This document shows positions 61,389 to 64,000 of a stretch of DNA of 64,000 bases, in pieces. Location: positions 5,022,001 through 5,086,000 of the forward strand of contig NZ_LR590484.1 of the NCBI RefSeq assembly GCF_901482695.1. Direction: 5' to 3'. Positions within the stretch are counted from its first letter, which is position 1. Every line of letters starts with the position of its first letter. The notes under the pieces are model-generated. The model had not been told where the DNA came from. It did no database searches and was given only the letters and a program-made list of their open reading frames with translations. Source of the DNA: Sphingobacterium thalpophilum (GTDB taxonomy: Bacteria > Bacteroidota > Bacteroidia > Sphingobacteriales > Sphingobacteriaceae). Position numbers and translations under genes: made by a program.

Positions 61389-62633
61389 ATGAATATATTG
61401 AAATTTATAACAGCCGGTTCTGTCGACGATGGAAAAAGTACCTTGATAGGCCGCTTGCTTTACGATACGAATTCTATCTTGGATGACCAGCTGGAAGCGA
61501 TACAGCGTGCAAACCGAAAAAACGACGACGGCACCGTCGATCTGGCCATATTGACAGACGGACTAAAGGCGGAACGGGAGCAGGGCATCACTATCGACGT
61601 CGCCTACAAGTATTTTCAGACAGACCAAAGAAAGTACATCATAGCGGATGCTCCCGGGCATATTCAATATACCCGAAACATGGTAACCGGAGCGTCCAAC
61701 TCCGATCTGATCATCATTTTGATTGACGCCCGTAAGGGTGTGATTGAACAGACAAAACGTCATTCGTTTATTGCCAAACTATTGGCTATGAAACAGGTAC
61801 TGGTATGCGTCAATAAGATGGACATGGTCGACTATAGTGCCTCAGTATTCGAGCAGATCAAGGCCGATTACCTACAGCTAGCAGCGAGATTAGGACTCAA
61901 GGAAGTAGACTTCATTCCGGTATCCGCCTTAAAAGGCGACAACATTGTTCATAAATCCAGCCGTATGCCTTGGTATTCAGGCGAATCCTTGCTGGATTAC
62001 CTTGAGCATGTGGAAATTCATGAAAGTGAGTCCGCAAACTGGAGATTTCCGGTGCAATGGGTCGTCAGGCCACAAACGGATGATTTACACGACTATAGGG
62101 GATATGCAGGTCGTGTGTTAGGAGAGGGGTTGACGGTAGGCTCGCCCGTCATCATCTATCCCGCAGAAACCTACAGCACAATTAAAGCCATTGAATTTAA
62201 TGGCCAGAATCTTGAACGCGCCGAAAATGGACAATCGGTGATCGTTCACCTGTCTGATGATGTCGATATCAGCCGCGGCGACACAATAGCGAATGTCGAA
62301 GCTCCGCCAAAATTTGAACGGAACATCCAGGGAAATATCTGTTGGTTTGACAACAAACCGTTGGATACAGATCAAATTTACCTGATCCAAAGCCACAGCA
62401 AACTGACAAAAATTAAAGTTGTCGACGTGCTTTACAAGTTTGATATCAATACACAGGAAAAAGTTTATGATGAAGCGATAAAGCTGAACGACATTGGCCG
62501 CATTGCGATCAAGTCGGCAGAGAATCTCGTATTTGATCTTCAAGATGAAAATGCTGCAAATTCTCAAGCGATTGTCATCGATCCGCGTACCAATCTCACT
62601 GTTGGCGCATTGATGATTCAAGCTGTTGACTAA
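61389..62633 (+). CDS. cysN: Sulfate adenylyltransferase subunit 1 (GTPase)
   Basis: The 414-residue protein starts at ATG 61389; TTG 61380 would add three residues. It is a translational-GTPase-like protein: G1 AGSVDDGKSTLIGRLL, switch G2/G3 (GITIDVAYKYF and DAPGHIQYTRNM) and NKMD. It drives the ATP sulfurylase reaction of CysD by GTP hydrolysis. The C-terminal APS-kinase domain (CysC) found in some fusions is absent, which fits a pathway through APS reductase. Confidence 0.95.
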   Translation: MNILKFITAGSVDDGKSTLIGRLLYDTNSILDDQLEAIQRANRKNDDGTVDLAILTDGLKAEREQGITIDVAYKYFQTDQRKYIIADAPGHIQYTRNMVTGASNSDLIIILIDARKGVIEQTKRHSFIAKLLAMKQVLVCVNKMDMVDYSASVFEQIKADYLQLAARLGLKEVDFIPVSALKGDNIVHKSSRMPWYSGESLLDYLEHVEIHESESANWRFPVQWVVRPQTDDLHDYRGYAGRVLGEGLTVGSPVIIYPAETYSTIKAIEFNGQNLERAENGQSVIVHLSDDVDISRGDTIANVEAPPKFERNIQGNICWFDNKPLDTDQIYLIQSHSKLTKIKVVDVLYKFDINTQEKVYDEAIKLNDIGRIAIKSAENLVFDLQDENAANSQAIVIDPRTNLTVGALMIQAVD

Positions 62634-62672
62634 AATTAAATTTTAAATATTCAACCTAAATATTTATTTCGG

Positions 62673-62702
62673 AACTCAGCTTAATAGCTGAGTTCTTTTT
62701 TA
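62673..62702 (+). terminator. Rho-independent terminator of the sulfate operon
   Basis: AACTCAGC (62673-62680) pairs with GCTGAGTT (62687-62694) over a six-base TTAATA loop, then CTTTTTTT follows. It is 40 bases past the cysN stop. Confidence 0.9.
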
Positions 62703-63172
62703 TGCGGTTATTGGAATCTTTCGCTTTAATATGCGGCAAATTGAAGACGCTTTATCATAGACATGGTAATCGTATTTGTTAGCTACTAGCGCAAATGGAT
62801 TTACCATAAGGCAGCTTGTGTGAACCTGTTTCATCTGATCCAATAATATGAGTTGTATAATTTATATTATGTTAAATATAACTAGGCTTTCCATAGCCTG
62901 TAATACTTCATAACAGAATAACCGAGCTATCATTACAGCTACAACTAAAAATCATTAAATCGACAATGATTCTCTTTACGACAGTTTAAATCGAACAAAA
63001 TCCGCTAATTGAGCGGTTTGACCATATAAACGGACACAAATGGCAGCATTATGAAAAAATATGAAATTTCATCAGAACAGAATAAAATTTATAAAAAATC
63101 AACAAAAATTGGTTTTTTATTAGAAAATATATAAATTAGTGCCAGCCAAAGGGAAATTTTACTAATTAAAAC
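62703..63172. other. AT-rich intergenic region before gdhA
   Basis: These 470 bases contain no convincing coding frame. Small symmetries are AATCATT-n8-AATGATT near 62950-62972 and CCGCT-n5-AGCGG near 63002-63016. The last 100 bases are very AT-rich and probably hold the gdhA promoter, but no TAnnTTTG box is exact. Confidence 0.4.
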
Positions 63173-64000
63173 ATGTCAAAAAATTTTAACGAGTTCATTG
63201 CTAACGTTGAGAAACGTAATCCCAATGAACCAGAATTCTTACAAGCTGTAAAAGAGGTTACCGAGGATTTATTTCCTTATATCACAGAGAATCATCCTGA
63301 ATTTTTCGATCAAAAAATTCTTGAACGCCTGACAGAGCCTGAACGTATCATATCATTTCGAGTAACATGGTTAGATGACAATCATGAAGTTCAGGTAAAC
63401 CGGGGTTATCGTGTGCAGATGAATAGTTCCATCGGCCCGTATAAAGGTGGACTTCGCTTCGCTCCTTCTGTAAATCAAAGCATTCTAAAATTTCTTGCCT
63501 TCGAACAGGTTTTTAAAAATAGCTTAACTGGTTTGCCTATCGGCGGTGGTAAAGGTGGATCTGATTTTGATCCGAAGGGCAAATCGGACAACGAGATTAT
63601 GCGTTTTTGTCAAAGCTTCATGACTGAACTTTATCGTCATATCGGTGCAGACACAGATGTGCCTGCGGGAGATATTGGTGTCGGCGGACGGGAGATTGGA
63701 TTTTTATTTGGTCAGTTCAAACGTCTTCAGAACAATTTTACAGGGGTATTGACCGGTAAGGGCGAATTGTGGGGTGGCTCTTATATCCGTCCGGAAGCAA
63801 CGGGTTACGGCCTACTCTACTTCGTAGACTGCATATTTAAGCACAAAGGCCAATCTTTACAGGGTAAAGTAGCCACTGTCTCGGGGGCCGGAAACGTCGC
63901 ATTTTACGCGGTTGAAAAAGCAACACAGCTCGGCGCAAAAGTAATAACGGTATCAAACAGCTCTGGAACATTGTATGATCCGGATGGTTTTGATGCTGAA
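63173..64000 (+). CDS. gdhA: Glutamate dehydrogenase, NADP-type (3' end beyond window)
   Basis: From ATG 63173 the frame is open for 276 codons to the window edge. It shows the dimerisation and catalytic segments of the hexameric 440-450-residue enzymes: GYRVQMNSSIGPYKGGLRFAP, GLPIGGGKGGSDFDPKGKS (catalytic Lys), DVPAGDIGVGGREIGF and the start of the NAD(P) fold, KVATVSGAGNVAFYAVEKA. It interconverts 2-oxoglutarate plus ammonium and glutamate. About 170 residues are missing. Confidence 0.96.
   Translation, partial: MSKNFNEFIANVEKRNPNEPEFLQAVKEVTEDLFPYITENHPEFFDQKILERLTEPERIISFRVTWLDDNHEVQVNRGYRVQMNSSIGPYKGGLRFAPSVNQSILKFLAFEQVFKNSLTGLPIGGGKGGSDFDPKGKSDNEIMRFCQSFMTELYRHIGADTDVPAGDIGVGGREIGFLFGQFKRLQNNFTGVLTGKGELWGGSYIRPEATGYGLLYFVDCIFKHKGQSLQGKVATVSGAGNVAFYAVEKATQLGAKVITVSNSSGTLYDPDGFDAE

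Noticed and set aside
62934..62975. Short inverted repeats before gdhA as a mobile-element remnant
   Set aside because: Arms are only 5-7 bases in AT-rich DNA, with no transposase frame or target duplication.

Overview
The window looks like chromosomal DNA of a Bacteroidota bacterium, most likely a Sphingobacteriaceae member close to Sphingobacterium. The evidence is a SusC/SusD pair, a bacillithiol deacetylase (BshB1), a DUF4294 protein, FtsX-type permeases, mostly absent Shine-Dalgarno sequences and TAnnTTTG -7 boxes. This placement is inferred from gene content; no search was run. I saw no rRNA, CRISPR array, insertion sequence or phage gene. One tRNA-Ser is present.

Layout. (a) 1-7682, minus strand: eight closely spaced genes. 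In transcription order they encode a TDT/SLAC1-type anion channel, a NarI-like membrane cytochrome b, a NasA/NarB-like molybdopterin oxidoreductase, a four-cluster ferredoxin subunit, a Rieske protein, a small membrane protein, an AraC regulator and a TetX-like FAD monooxygenase cut by the window edge. I read the first five as a nitrate-reductase-like redox complex. (b) 8001-8720: an outer-membrane-type protein. (c) 8958-25032, plus strand: an AraC regulator and a complete-looking beta-mannan/glucomannan utilisation locus. It holds SusC, SusD, a surface glycan-binding lipoprotein, GH5, a CE7-type acetyl esterase, GH130 mannosylglucose phosphorylase, a GPH sugar transporter, cellobiose 2-epimerase and two GH26 mannanases. 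Together they would bind and cut acetylated (gluco)mannan, import oligosaccharides, epimerise Man-Man to Man-Glc and phosphorolyse it. (d) 25112-27181, minus: SPW protein, hypothetical protein and zinc alcohol dehydrogenase.

(e) 27486-41245 is a patchwork of accessory genes: TPR protein, FtsX/MacB-type permease, serine hydrolase, DUF1508 protein, a decayed permease pseudogene, Fur-family regulator with a Zn/Cd P-type ATPase, VOC protein, methyltransferase, DHFR-like reductase, epimerase, AraC regulator, a DJ-1/PfpI gene remnant and an HSL-type esterase. It ends at tRNA-Ser, beside a second partial copy of that tRNA's 3' end. (f) 41678-51997 is housekeeping: Gre-like factor, BON lipoprotein, tcdA, tatD, pabB, purA, fur, relA/spoT, DUF4294, glutathione peroxidase and bshB1.

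(g) 52658-56147, minus: pstSCAB phosphate transporter without phoU. (h) 56284-62633, plus: a sulfate assimilation operon whose first gene fuses a siroheme sulfite/nitrite reductase to a C-terminal HEPN domain, followed by cobA, cysG-type dehydrogenase, cysH, cysD and cysN, and closed by a clear terminator. (i) 63173 to the end: the 5' part of gdhA.

The observations most worth following up are the HEPN-sulfite reductase fusion, the nitrate-reductase-like complex with a Tat-type Rieske protein beside a SLAC1-type channel, an 18-bp perfect palindrome before the permease gene, the dyad in front of the zinc ATPase, and the tRNA-Ser 3'-end duplication.
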